DNA from: Prevotella sp. UBA3288
GTDB taxonomy: Bacteria; Bacteroidota; Bacteroidia; Bacteroidales; Bacteroidaceae
Assembly: GCA_002361655.1 (NCBI GenBank)
Contig: DETM01000016.1
Location: forward strand, 299 to 64,298
Reading direction: 5' to 3'
Length of the DNA: 64,000 nucleotides
Part shown: piece after piece, positions 54,301-62,461 of the stretch
Layout: the number at the start of each line of letters is the position of its first letter
Numbering within the stretch: the stretch's first letter is position 1
Notes under the pieces: model-generated
The model's input: only the letters and a program-made list of their open reading frames with translations
What the model was told of the DNA's origin: nothing
Database searches by the model: none
Translations under genes and position numbers: made by a program

Positions 54301-55971
54301 GTTGCCACTACCCATCCAGCAACGGCCGGCATAGTAAGTACGATTGGTACCCACCTCGCTGCCATGCTTATAGACAGCGGGGGTGCCTGCCGTACCCGGT
54401 GAGTCCATAAACTCGTCGAGCAGGTCGCCGTCCCAATAGACGCGCATATTCATGTGGTCATCACTCCAGCCCGAGAGACCGTTGATGGTCTTGTCGGACA
54501 CCAGACTGAAGGCATCGTAGCCAAAGGTGATACCGATGGCACCGGGATGGTTGCCATCGAAGTTGCCGGCCATGCAGCGGCCGTTGTCGCCACCGGAACC
54601 GGTGGTATAGCGCAATGTCGACGTAGTAGCGTCGGTATAGGCTATGCCGGGCACAGCAGGATTCTCCAGACAGACAAACTGCTCCAAGCCCCAACGATAA
54701 GGATCCAGATCGCCACAATGCTGGGCATCGCCATGGCCGAAACCGGTCGTCGACAAGCCATAGCCCGTATCATCGATGATCATCGAGCCGAACACAATCT
54801 CATCGCGGCCATCCATGTCGACATCGGCGATAGCGAAGTTGTGGAAGCCGTTGCCAAACCACGGCGACTTAGAGTCATAACAGTTCCAGCGCCATATCTG
54901 GGTCAGTTTATGTGTTGCGGGATCAACATTCAGTGCACAGAACTTGTGACGCGTGTAACAGCCACGACCCAGGAAGATGCTGGGATGACGGCCGTCCAGA
55001 TAGGGCGCACCGAAATAGTGCTTGGTGGCACGGTGACCCGTGTCTGACGTTCCCCAGACGGTGGCGTAGTTGCTCTCACCCGTCTCGAAACGAGGCAGGG
55101 GATAGGCTTCGGGAGTCCAGTTGTCGGAACCGTCCCAGGCATAAGGCTCACCGGTCTCACCGTTCAGATAGAGCAGATACTCTGCCCCCTCCTTCGTATA
55201 TTCATCACGCGGGGCATAGTAGTTCATATTGCCAATCTTGATCTCCTTACCCGATGCCGTGTGGATAATCATGTTGTCTGCACCGCGCATCAGTGCCTCG
55301 GCCTTGCCGTCCATATCCCAGTCATAGAGGATGAGGTCGAACTGCTCGTCAGGACCGGCCATCAGATTAGGACCCATATCGATGTACCAGAGCAGCGTGC
55401 CGTCCATCTTATAGCACTCATGGCGGTTAAACGTAGTGGTATTGCCGCTCACATTCAAGCCACTGTCGTTGCGGCGCTTCACCACAAACTCCATCTGTCC
55501 GTCGCCATCGACATCTGCCACCGAGCAGTCGTTGAGAGTATATTGACTGGTGACATCCACGCCTGCACGGTTGATGACATTGGCCACGTTGATATCCCAG
55601 TACTGGTGCTCCCAAGGGGTCACCTCTTCCGACTTCAGGTCGGTACGCTCCGTGCCACGGACGACCGGAATGACCTGATACTTGGCGGTCTTCGTGCCGC
55701 TCTTGTCTTCATAGTTCGTCACAGCGAGGGGCTCATCATTCACCTTGGTGCCGTTACGATAGAGATTGTACTTCGTGTCGAAATAGTCCGTTGGCAATTT
55801 GCGCCACGAAACGAAAATACCGCTGCCGTTATAACCGAAACGGTCATCCTGGCCGGTTTTGTCACCTTGTGGGATGGCCACCAGACCACGCGTCAGCCTG
55901 TCAGTGACACGCTGTGCGCCGGCACTCACGGCCAACATTCCCATCATGAGAATCATGAATAGTTTTTTCAT
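51361..55971 (-). CDS. PL11 rhamnogalacturonan lyase-like protein fused to autotransporter-type beta-strand repeats
   Basis: 1536 residues, signal peptide ending SAGAQ. Residues 20-645 are PL11-like (DRLTRGLVAIPQGD, VADVDGDGQMEFVVK, FHNFAIADVDMDGRDEIVFGS, GFGHGDAQHC, GDWREEIINP, VGYNQPPHTS). Two core stretches differ from ordinary PL11: the KWDPSN..DNS..G segment is KRRNDSGLNVSGNT and RAGAHYTQ is MAGPDEQFD. Residues about 690-1480 hold repeats of the autotransporter-associated beta-strand type (ITKNGAGMLTLNNENHTGN, TVINGGTLSV, ITKAGNGSMEI, LTKRGTGKMKMTEG, GALTIENGTVAI), predicting a long beta-helix. The end (YDLSGRLVKRM, GIYIRGGKKVVVK) is a secretion-type tail. It follows PL4 by 79 bp and probably shares its promoter. 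The beta-helix may hold the enzyme on a polymer or the cell surface (inference). Confidence 0.85.
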   Translation of the reverse strand: MKKLFMILMMGMLAVSAGAQRVTDRLTRGLVAIPQGDKTGQDDRFGYNGSGIFVSWRKLPTDYFDTKYNLYRNGTKVNDEPLAVTNYEDKSGTKTAKYQVIPVVRGTERTDLKSEEVTPWEHQYWDINVANVINRAGVDVTSQYTLNDCSVADVDGDGQMEFVVKRRNDSGLNVSGNTTTFNRHECYKMDGTLLWYIDMGPNLMAGPDEQFDLILYDWDMDGKAEALMRGADNMIIHTASGKEIKIGNMNYYAPRDEYTKEGAEYLLYLNGETGEPYAWDGSDNWTPEAYPLPRFETGESNYATVWGTSDTGHRATKHYFGAPYLDGRHPSIFLGRGCYTRHKFCALNVDPATHKLTQIWRWNCYDSKSPWFGNGFHNFAIADVDMDGRDEIVFGSMIIDDTGYGLSTTGFGHGDAQHCGDLDPYRWGLEQFVCLENPAVPGIAYTDATTSTLRYTTGSGGDNGRCMAGNFDGNHPGAIGITFGYDAFSLVSDKTINGLSGWSDDHMNMRVYWDGDLLDEFMDSPGTAGTPAVYKHGSEVGTNRTYYAGRCWMGSGNLNNSSKNNPGFLGDIIGDWREEIINPVNGNKTLRINISSYPTPHGITSLWYDHEYRNAMTWQSVGYNQPPHTSFFLGELEGITKEPPANTLEGRTEVTGTIGTTSDHLLISGYENKTIAVTDGASPWVLTVNAPAWLKGSGAQQAVASTPKQPAQSIEVYTTTLTGGAFGGATHIVKQGEGVLVLPKVVEKHTGNTDVWNGTLKFDGTMEASPVWLNRHTTLISDGGQFKGGIQADYNATIYPGGQNSVGTISASTLALGFGSRVVYDFAGGNFDQVNADKMTIEAKTSDEWVTYGPRYKAPVLQFTGVGNLADGVYTLGTVAAIEGDLAQVVLEGFGNDKKVSLAYADGKLQLVVGAMRPAGEVTWNGTAALNTWQQAVSEAFLAGGNTTYSVHGDRVVFDDHASSTAVIIKGAVSPASVVFNNETTNYVVSGDSIVGGAPITKNGAGMLTLNNENHTGNTVINGGTLSVAMLANNSGQQYGSLGSASSTITLNDGATLETNGTIITDQSLTVSGEVTVSVPQGKSVIFNKSIKGSGATITKAGNGSMEIGTQTNSFKKFIIEAGTVASNYNSSYTETLPSVVEFQGGTLWGANNESTNINNSTAFVVPQGKTGTFYSGYRSTYTGALTGAGTFNVYTGGVRAYFNGNWSGFEGTINIGKNNRQNKKSYDPTFLLGNASGMPKATVNVNAKARLDNQGRSIRVKKFGGSGALVGSGQWIVDCDEDFDLTTEVGITSERTDDYGGTIGVSASPLTKRGTGKMKMTEGKMNGALTIENGTVAIYKYKPAVPMNGNYAVTVKGSGRLVGQAIVHGLNAQSGAEIVPCASAVNETSPGTITCNNTITVSDGATVNFLVNKTKNSQLSAKNLTFNGTVKLTFTAERQLEVGDELTLWTVSGTFSGTPKFELPAMFTWDTSRINEGILKITGVDTGVKTTLVDSDPMNVYDLSGRLVKRMATVSDTQGLPAGIYIRGGKKVVVK

Positions 55972-56004
55972 TGTTCAGTATTTTAGTTATTATTACTTTT
56001 TATC

Positions 56005-56050
56005 TTCCTACTTTTCAACTTTTAAACCTTTCAACTTTTAAACCTTTCAA
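56005..56050. repeat. 15-16-nt tandem repeat between PL4 and PL11 genes
   Basis: Units of TTTCAACTTTTAAACC repeat about three times directly after the PL4 stop codon. Confidence 0.7.
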
Positions 56051-57913
56051 TTACATCTTCCTGCCATCAACGCCATAGCGCACCCCATCCTTCTCAATGA
56101 CGAGGCGGCCCTGGTGGATATACTTCACAGGTTTGGCATCATAAGTGCTGCCTATGGTGGCATCAGCAATGCCGGAGACCACCTGCTCGCCTGCCTCCAT
56201 CTTGATGCAGTCGTACATGACGCCGTCTTTGCTGCCACCGCCGGAGTAGGTCAGGGCGACGGTATTCTCGCCCGCTTTCAGTCCCGTATAGAGGAAGTCG
56301 CAGGTGTAGACATAGTGACGGCCGCTATTGATGGCACTGCGGTAGACGCAGGCATCGTTGACACCCGGTTTCCATTGGGCGCGCTGTGTGCCGTTGACTT
56401 TCACCGTGATGGTAGAGCCCGTACCCGAACAGCCTGCCAACGAGGCCGTCAGATAGACGCGCCCCGACGAAGGACGCTCGTCGAGGTTGAACTTGATGGT
56501 CCAAGTGCCGCCTTTCTGGGTCTGGGCATAGTACCAGTCGTTCTTCTCGCAGCTCTGCCCGATGGTATAAGTGAGGTTGGCAGGTACCTGTTCCCACAGA
56601 CCATACTGACGCAGGGCATCACTGAAGCGGAACTCGCTGCTTCGACGGTCGTTCTTACCGATCATCCACAACATCTGTTCATACTTCTTAGGAGCCCACG
56701 TGATGATGCCCAAGTCGTTATCGCCTGCGGCAACCGTGACATCATCCTGCTCGAGCATGTCGGTCACTTCGCCTGCCTTGGCGTAGGCAAAGAGGTTGTA
56801 GGTGCCGGGACGTACGTTCTTAATCTCGAAATCGCCGTTAGCGTCGGTCATCGTCCAGAATTGATAGCCATGCATCATGGCGATGGGGTCTTTGCCTTTC
56901 TCCTGTGCCAGGATGATGCGTACGCTGTCGTTGCGCTGGCCGGTGGTCACATTGAGGCGGCCCCTCACGGTGCCACGCTCACGGGGATAGAGTTCGTTCT
57001 CAAACCACTGATAAGGCCATTCGGCAGCCTCCTGAACGGCACGGTTGCGGGCACTGACCACAGGTTTGGTGCTATAGCAGGGGAAGATGAGAAACGGGCC
57101 GTACAGTTTCTTCTCGCCCTCATCGAGCACCATGGCCTGTCCGCCGAAGTGCTCACCTTGCAACATCTGGATGGTGATAGGCGACTTACTGGTGGCATGG
57201 ACGGTGAGTTCCTGACGCTCCGGGCCGCCGTTAATCCATTCGTAACTGACGGGGATATTGTACAGGCCGTAATAATTGTTGCTCAGACCGCAGAGACCGT
57301 GCAGGGTGTCACGCTCCACATAGTTGGCCCAATTGTACTTTGTGTAGATGCTGCCGTCGGAGAGACGGTAGGTGGCATCCTGAACCTCTTCTTTCTCTGC
57401 CTCGGCCATCTCGCTGTTGGACGGGATGCGGCCGTTCATGCGGTAGTCCACATAACCGTTGAGCATCGCGCCGTCGAGGCGTGAGCAGACACGGGCCTCC
57501 TTGATGGGCTCGCTGGCCGAGGTGGCCGTGCCGGTGGCAATGACATAGGTATAGATGCCGGGAGCACCCTTGCGCATGATGTAGCCCTGCTCGAAGATGG
57601 TATTGCCACCCGTAGCGCTGTAGAGCACCTCGCAATAGTCGGCGGTATGCTTAACCACCTTCAGGGTCGAGGGGTTCAGACCCTGGTTGCCATTGACTGT
57701 GGTATAGTCGAAATAGATGGTCTGTCCACCCAGCAACTCAGTACCCTTGCGCTGCAGCGAACTGATGCGGCCGTTACTGCCTATTTTTATGCTCCATGTG
57801 CCGTCGCTCATCGTGGTGGTCATGCCGCTGACGGTCATCGTCACATCGCCATCGGCAGCCATCACACCAGACGCAAAAAGTACGGAAGCAATTAGGATAA
57901 GTAGTTTCTTCAT
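56051..57913 (-). CDS. Rhamnogalacturonan lyase, polysaccharide lyase family 4
   Basis: 620 residues, signal peptide ending VMAAD. The order of parts fits PL4: N-terminal beta-sandwich catalytic domain (25-290), a CarboxypepD/FnIII-like domain (about 305-405: RGTVRGRLNVTTGQRNDSV; GDFEIKNVRPGTYNLFAYAKAGEV), and a carbohydrate-binding-like jelly roll (about 410-575: WMIGKNDRRSSEFRF; GTWTIKFNLDERP). Candidate catalytic residues are Lys192 in TKYNW and His205 or His255 (LQGEHFGGQ). PL4 cleaves the same RG-I backbone as PL11, so the pair in one unit is consistent. The tail GRLVIEKDGVRYGVDGRKM is of the type shared across the locus. First gene of a two-gene unit. Confidence 0.9.
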   Translation of the reverse strand: MKKLLILIASVLFASGVMAADGDVTMTVSGMTTTMSDGTWSIKIGSNGRISSLQRKGTELLGGQTIYFDYTTVNGNQGLNPSTLKVVKHTADYCEVLYSATGGNTIFEQGYIMRKGAPGIYTYVIATGTATSASEPIKEARVCSRLDGAMLNGYVDYRMNGRIPSNSEMAEAEKEEVQDATYRLSDGSIYTKYNWANYVERDTLHGLCGLSNNYYGLYNIPVSYEWINGGPERQELTVHATSKSPITIQMLQGEHFGGQAMVLDEGEKKLYGPFLIFPCYSTKPVVSARNRAVQEAAEWPYQWFENELYPRERGTVRGRLNVTTGQRNDSVRIILAQEKGKDPIAMMHGYQFWTMTDANGDFEIKNVRPGTYNLFAYAKAGEVTDMLEQDDVTVAAGDNDLGIITWAPKKYEQMLWMIGKNDRRSSEFRFSDALRQYGLWEQVPANLTYTIGQSCEKNDWYYAQTQKGGTWTIKFNLDERPSSGRVYLTASLAGCSGTGSTITVKVNGTQRAQWKPGVNDACVYRSAINSGRHYVYTCDFLYTGLKAGENTVALTYSGGGSKDGVMYDCIKMEAGEQVVSGIADATIGSTYDAKPVKYIHQGRLVIEKDGVRYGVDGRKM

Positions 57914-57976
57914 ATCGTCTTCTGATTAGTTAGAGTTCTTTTACGCACGTACCTTCACATAGTACATATCACGCTG

Positions 57977-57984
57977 CAAAAGTA
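57977..57984 (-). promoter_or_regulatory. -7 element of the PL4 - PL11 unit
   Basis: Reads TACTTTTG on the minus strand, 63 bp before the PL4 ATG. The preceding bases are the T-run of the upstream gene's terminator, so promoter and terminator abut. Confidence 0.6.
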
Positions 57985-57992
57985 CAAAAAAA

Positions 57993-58033
57993 AATCGGTA
58001 AGTTTCGCCTAACAAGTGCGAAACTTACCGATT
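57993..58033 (-). terminator. Rho-independent terminator of the 58054-59805 gene
   Basis: AATCGGTAAGTTTCGC (57993-58008) and GCGAAACTTACCGATT (58018-58033) form a perfect 16-bp stem with a 9-nt loop, followed on the minus strand by eight or nine T. Confidence 0.92.
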
Positions 58034-58053
58034 TTAACATATAGAAACTTTTC

Positions 58054-59805
58054 TTACTTCACCTGAACACCGATGGCGTTGAAGGTGCCGGCCTCGGTCA
58101 CGATGACAATCTTGCCGTCCTTCATCACCTTGCGGGTAGCAGCCTTCTGGGCACTGCCATTCACCTCGTTGATACCAGCGGGATCTTCGGGGTCATCAGG
58201 AGCGTCGGTAGAGGCGTAGATCATGATGCAGTCAAGTCCCATGCTGGCATCACCACCTGCCAACAGCGTGATGTCGGTAGGCGAGGTGATCTCCAGGAGT
58301 TCTGACTCTGCTTCCGTCCAGTTGTCTGCAGTTGCAGCAAGGTATATCTCATTCTGTTCACCCTCACCCTTCGTCAAAGTACAAACATAACTTGCAGGTT
58401 TCTTGTCAAAGAGGATAGCACGAATCTTATAAGAACCGGGCTGCAGAGTTACAAGTTTTACATTTTCCTCGAAATAGGCTGCCTTGCACATAGAAGAGCG
58501 TATTGCGAAGTTGCCTGAAGTACAGAGGGCTGCACCTGCGATATCCTCACCTTCCGAAGCGTAGACGACACCGTCGATATCCATCTTCTTATAAGGGATT
58601 ACGAACGTGGTGTCACCCTCACCATTCTTCAACTCGAAGGATTCTGTAAATGGGCTTCCCTTTGCGCCATAAGTGTAGGCATGACCTTCACTGTCGGTAA
58701 GCCAATACGAATAGTCAACTTTTACGTTCGAGCCTGTCAAGCCTTCTGTCTTAGCGACCAGTTCTTTCAGTACGGTCACATTGTCACCATCAACATATCC
58801 TGCCACAACATTATAGTTGCGCGGCAACTTCGGCTGGGCCTCTTCAATTTCAATCGTCTTCAACAGGCAATTACTAAAGCGGAAATTGATGTCACCAGCC
58901 TCCTGAGCCTCAAACTTATAATAGGCATATTTGTCGCCCAACCAAATAGAGTCAGCAAGTCCGGTAGTAGACACAAGACCATCGGTAGCAATGGCAGCAC
59001 TGTTCATAGCCTGGATACAAGTCTGCTTGCTGGCAGTTCCCTTCGTAGCACGGTTGGCATAGAATGTAATCACATCACCGACCTTCACATCAGGGATGGT
59101 CATATACTGATTTTGGCCATTAAAAGCAATCAAATCCTTGTAAGAACCCTCGGTGTCACCGACATAGAACACCTGCTTGCCAAACTTGAAGAGCAAGTCT
59201 TCAGTCATAGGCAGTGCCGTTCCATCAGGAAGCATAATCTCCTCGTAGTTACGGGCAGGAACGTAGTAACGATGGGTCGTGGCACCATTCTTCTGAATGT
59301 CCATATACTTGGTTTCATCAGCATCACTACCGGCAGGATTGGCAGAACCTTCTGCCACAATCTGTGCAGCAGACTCTGCATCAATAGTAAAGTTCCACGA
59401 CGACTTGCGCTGTGCCCCACGGGTCTTGAAATGGAGCACATAGCCCTCAGCGGGAGCATATTCCACGTCATTCACCTTCACGGAAGTGACGGTCAGCGTG
59501 ATGTCGGTAGAGGGAGTCAACTCGAAATCGGCTAGTTCCAGCGTGACACCAGAAGCAAAAGAACCCTCCAGCCCATCGAAACGCCAGTCGGGGTTGTCGT
59601 TGAAATTACCTTCAATCACGAAATTCACCGCTGTAGGATCGTCCACACCCGTGACATTGGGAAAGAGAATGCTGATCGCACCGGTGGTAGGACTAATCTT
59701 CTTGCCTTCACCAAGGCTGAACTGAATGTCACCCAGCACAATCTCAGCCATTGCGCCAAGACTGCAGAAGAATGCCATAAAGGCTAAAGTAAAAATTTTC
59801 TTCAT
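58054..59805 (-). CDS. Secreted beta-rich protein of unknown function
   Basis: 583 residues, signal peptide ending GAMAE. No enzyme motif was recognised. It begins with an Ig-like domain (20-130, VLGDIQFSLGEGKKISPTTG; LTVTSVKVNDVEYAP), followed by a domain starting SSWNFTIDAESAAQIVAEG (about 134-320) that resembles the non-catalytic beta-sandwich on Prevotella pectate lyases, then a further beta region with TYSYWLTDSEG-type and NFAIRSSMCKAAYFEENVKLVTLQPGSYKIRAIL. It ends with the tail KVMKDGKIVIVTEAGTFNA. It is monocistronic and opposite to the PL11 at 60053 across a 247-bp divergent region. A glycan-binding role is plausible by context only. Confidence 0.78.
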   Translation of the reverse strand: MKKIFTLAFMAFFCSLGAMAEIVLGDIQFSLGEGKKISPTTGAISILFPNVTGVDDPTAVNFVIEGNFNDNPDWRFDGLEGSFASGVTLELADFELTPSTDITLTVTSVKVNDVEYAPAEGYVLHFKTRGAQRKSSWNFTIDAESAAQIVAEGSANPAGSDADETKYMDIQKNGATTHRYYVPARNYEEIMLPDGTALPMTEDLLFKFGKQVFYVGDTEGSYKDLIAFNGQNQYMTIPDVKVGDVITFYANRATKGTASKQTCIQAMNSAAIATDGLVSTTGLADSIWLGDKYAYYKFEAQEAGDINFRFSNCLLKTIEIEEAQPKLPRNYNVVAGYVDGDNVTVLKELVAKTEGLTGSNVKVDYSYWLTDSEGHAYTYGAKGSPFTESFELKNGEGDTTFVIPYKKMDIDGVVYASEGEDIAGAALCTSGNFAIRSSMCKAAYFEENVKLVTLQPGSYKIRAILFDKKPASYVCTLTKGEGEQNEIYLAATADNWTEAESELLEITSPTDITLLAGGDASMGLDCIMIYASTDAPDDPEDPAGINEVNGSAQKAATRKVMKDGKIVIVTEAGTFNAIGVQVK

Positions 59806-59889
59806 ACACTTAAATTTTTGTTAGATATTATAAAAGATATTTTTGTTCGTAGACGTCTTTGCATCGGCACATACATACACAACACGCTG

Positions 59890-59923
59890 CAAAAATACAA
59901 AAAATTCCTAATGCACACACAAA
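59890..59923 (-). promoter_or_regulatory. Promoter of the 58054-59805 gene
   Basis: On the minus strand TTTG (59923-59920) lies 22 bp upstream of TATTTTTG (59897-59890), matching the Bacteroidetes -33/-7 layout. It gives a leader of about 80 nt. Confidence 0.65.
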
Positions 59924-59993
59924 TACAGCCACAAAATTAAATGTTTTAACATAAAAAAACATATCAGGCCGACTACAATCCGAGGAAAAGACG

Positions 59994-60001
59994 TATCTTT
60001 G
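59994..60001 (+). promoter_or_regulatory. -7 element of the third PL11 gene
   Basis: TATCTTTG followed by CATCC, the same string as before the PL11 at 6950, placed 51 bp upstream of the ATG. Confidence 0.65.
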
Positions 60002-60052
60002 CATCCGAAACGACTGCTTTAAAAGCATCATACTAACAATCAAAATACACTT

Positions 60053-62461
60053 ATGAACAAACTTCGACTTTACACCATGTTGCTATGCACGGCAATGGCT
60101 ACGGCTGCCAGTGCACAGAACACCCCCGTCAGCCAGATGGAACGCCTGGACCGAGGCGTGGTAGCCCTGTCTGCCGGCAGCGGCAATTTCGTCAGTTGGC
60201 GTTTCCTGGGTACCGACGATGAGAACACCACTACATTCGACCTGCTGCGCAACGGTACCAAGATTGCCTCCGACCTCTATGCCACCAACTACACCGACAA
60301 GTCGGGCAAGGCCACTTCTACCTATCAGGTCGTCACCAAGGTGAACGGCGAGGTCATAGAAACCAGCACCGCCGTACAGGCCTGGGGTGCCGCCAGCAAG
60401 ACTTTACAACTGAACCGGCCGGCCGGCGGCAGCACCAGCAGCGGAGCCTACACCTACAGTCCCAACGACATGAGCGTAGGCGATGTGGACGGCGACGGAC
60501 AGTATGAACTGTTCCTGAAATGGGATCCGTCCAACTCGAAAGACAACTCGCAAGACGGTGTCACGGGCAATGTCATCATCGACTGCTACAAGGTGGACTG
60601 GAGCAACGGTGCCGCCGGCAATGGCTCGCCGCAACTGCTCTGGCGCGTAGACCTGGGGCAGAACATCCGTGCCGGTGCCCACTATACACAGTATATGGTC
60701 TATGACTTCGACGGCGACGGCAAGGCCGAGATGATGTGCAAGACAGCCCCCGGTTCGAAAGACAGCAAGGGCAATTATGTCAACCAGGCCACCGACAACG
60801 CCACCATCAAGGCTGCCAACAACACCAAGTCGTGGATTACCAGCAGCGGACGCATGGACGGCGGACATGAATACCTGACGGTGTTCAACGGACAGACCGG
60901 CGAGGCCGTCAACACCATCGCCTACAACCCCAACCGCAATGCCACCTCGGCACTGAGCGAGGCAGCAGGCACCTTCAACTGGGCCATAGGCAAGACCGAC
61001 ACCCACGGCTACAACCGCGGCGACCGCTACCTGGCCGGCGTGGGCTATATCGACGGGCCCGACCGACCGGCCAGCGGCATTTTCTGCCGCGGCTATTATA
61101 GTTATGCCTTCATCTGGGCCGTCAGTTTCGACGGACAGCATCTCATCCCACGCTGGTTCAGTGAGCACCGCAACGGCACGTCCTACTCGGTGACCACCTA
61201 TGATGCCGACGGCAAGGGCACGAAGAAGAACTACAGCAACATCAAGCCTACCCGAGGCAGTGGCAGCGGCACCATGTTTGCAAACGGCAACCACAATATG
61301 TCGATGGCCGATGTCGACGGCGACGGATGCGACGAGGTGGTATGGGGCTCGGCCGCACTGGACCACGACGGCACCCTGCTCTACGGCACCGGCTTCGGCC
61401 ACGGCGATGCCATCCACCTGGCCGACCATTGTCCAGACCGTCCAGGATTAGAACTATTCCAGATACACGAAGAAGGTTCACATTATGGATGGGACTTGCA
61501 CGATGCTGCTACGGGCCAAATCATACATAGTGCCAATGGCTCGGGAGACAATGGCCGCGGTATTGCCGGACAGTTTGACGCCAATGTGCGCGGCTCCCTC
61601 TTCTGGTCGTCAAACGACGGATCAGCCCGCAGTGCCGTAACGGGCGATGTCGTATCCTCCAAGCACGGATCAAGCAATTTCCGCATCTATTGGGACGGCG
61701 ACCTGCAGGACGAACTGCTCGACGGCAACAAAATAGACAAATGGAACGGTGACGGCACGAGCCGCCTTGCCACCCTCAGCGGCAACACCTGCAACAGCAC
61801 GAAGAATACGCCCAACCTGCAGGCCGACATCTTGGGCGACTGGCGCGAGGAGGTGATCCTGCACAACGGCAGCGACGAGATTTATATCTACAGTACCAAC
61901 ACAGAGACGGGCTACCGTGTGCCGACCCTGATGCACGACCATACCTACCGCATGGGCATCTGCTGGCAGAACGTGGCTTACAACCAGCCGCCCCACCTGG
62001 GCTACTACCTGCCCGATGCCTTTATGCCGAGCATCGACAAGAATGAGTTCACCGTGTCTATGGGCGAGAAATTTGAATTCAGCATACAGACCAAGTATGC
62101 GAAGTCGGTATCTATCAAGGCTTCGTTCTTGCCTGACGGCACCAAGAAGACTCTCGTCATGCCCACCGGCATGAGCCGTTCGTTCGACTCAAGCACGAAA
62201 GTGCTGACCGTGAAAGGCACGGCCGACCAAGAGGGCGACTACCGCATCGCCATCGGCCTCAATGCCTTAGGCAGTGGCAGTACGCCAGACACCCTCGTCA
62301 TCCACTCAGTAAACACTACGGGTATCGAGACGGTCAATGCCAAGACCGACAATGAGCCGTCCCAAATTTATGACCTGCAGGGCCGCAAGTGCAACGAGAT
62401 GCGCTCGGGCGAGATTTACATCATCCGGCAGAACGGCCGCACCAGGAAGGTTGTCAAATAG
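60053..62461 (+). CDS. Rhamnogalacturonan lyase, polysaccharide lyase family 11, with C-terminal tail
   Basis: 802 residues with signal peptide ending SAQN. The PL11 core is complete and canonical: ERLDRGVVALSAGSGNFVSW, VGDVDGDGQYELFLKWDPSN, SKDNSQDGVTGNV, RAGAHYTQYMVYDFDGDGKAEMM, NHNMSMADVDGDGCDEVVWG, GFGHGDAIHL, GDWREEVILHN, AYNQPPHLGYYLPD (to about 650). An extra Ig-like domain (about 655-745, DKNEFTVSMGEKFEFSIQT) and a secretion-type tail (IYDLQGRKCNEM, IYIIRQNGRTRKVVK) follow. This is the most complete of the three PL11 genes in the window and probably an endo-acting extracellular or surface lyase. The stop codon TAG is the first part of a 9-nt repeat array. Confidence 0.95.
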   Translation: MNKLRLYTMLLCTAMATAASAQNTPVSQMERLDRGVVALSAGSGNFVSWRFLGTDDENTTTFDLLRNGTKIASDLYATNYTDKSGKATSTYQVVTKVNGEVIETSTAVQAWGAASKTLQLNRPAGGSTSSGAYTYSPNDMSVGDVDGDGQYELFLKWDPSNSKDNSQDGVTGNVIIDCYKVDWSNGAAGNGSPQLLWRVDLGQNIRAGAHYTQYMVYDFDGDGKAEMMCKTAPGSKDSKGNYVNQATDNATIKAANNTKSWITSSGRMDGGHEYLTVFNGQTGEAVNTIAYNPNRNATSALSEAAGTFNWAIGKTDTHGYNRGDRYLAGVGYIDGPDRPASGIFCRGYYSYAFIWAVSFDGQHLIPRWFSEHRNGTSYSVTTYDADGKGTKKNYSNIKPTRGSGSGTMFANGNHNMSMADVDGDGCDEVVWGSAALDHDGTLLYGTGFGHGDAIHLADHCPDRPGLELFQIHEEGSHYGWDLHDAATGQIIHSANGSGDNGRGIAGQFDANVRGSLFWSSNDGSARSAVTGDVVSSKHGSSNFRIYWDGDLQDELLDGNKIDKWNGDGTSRLATLSGNTCNSTKNTPNLQADILGDWREEVILHNGSDEIYIYSTNTETGYRVPTLMHDHTYRMGICWQNVAYNQPPHLGYYLPDAFMPSIDKNEFTVSMGEKFEFSIQTKYAKSVSIKASFLPDGTKKTLVMPTGMSRSFDSSTKVLTVKGTADQEGDYRIAIGLNALGSGSTPDTLVIHSVNTTGIETVNAKTDNEPSQIYDLQGRKCNEMRSGEIYIIRQNGRTRKVVK

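Noticed and set aside
59941-59962. Near-palindrome ATGTTTTAACAT..AAACAT as an operator
   Set aside because: It lies in very A/T-rich DNA where such matches are expected, and no similar site was found before the other promoters.
60404-61429. A 341-codon open frame on the minus strand
   Set aside because: Antisense to the calcium-loop-rich part of PL11; no motif, composition typical of a shadow.
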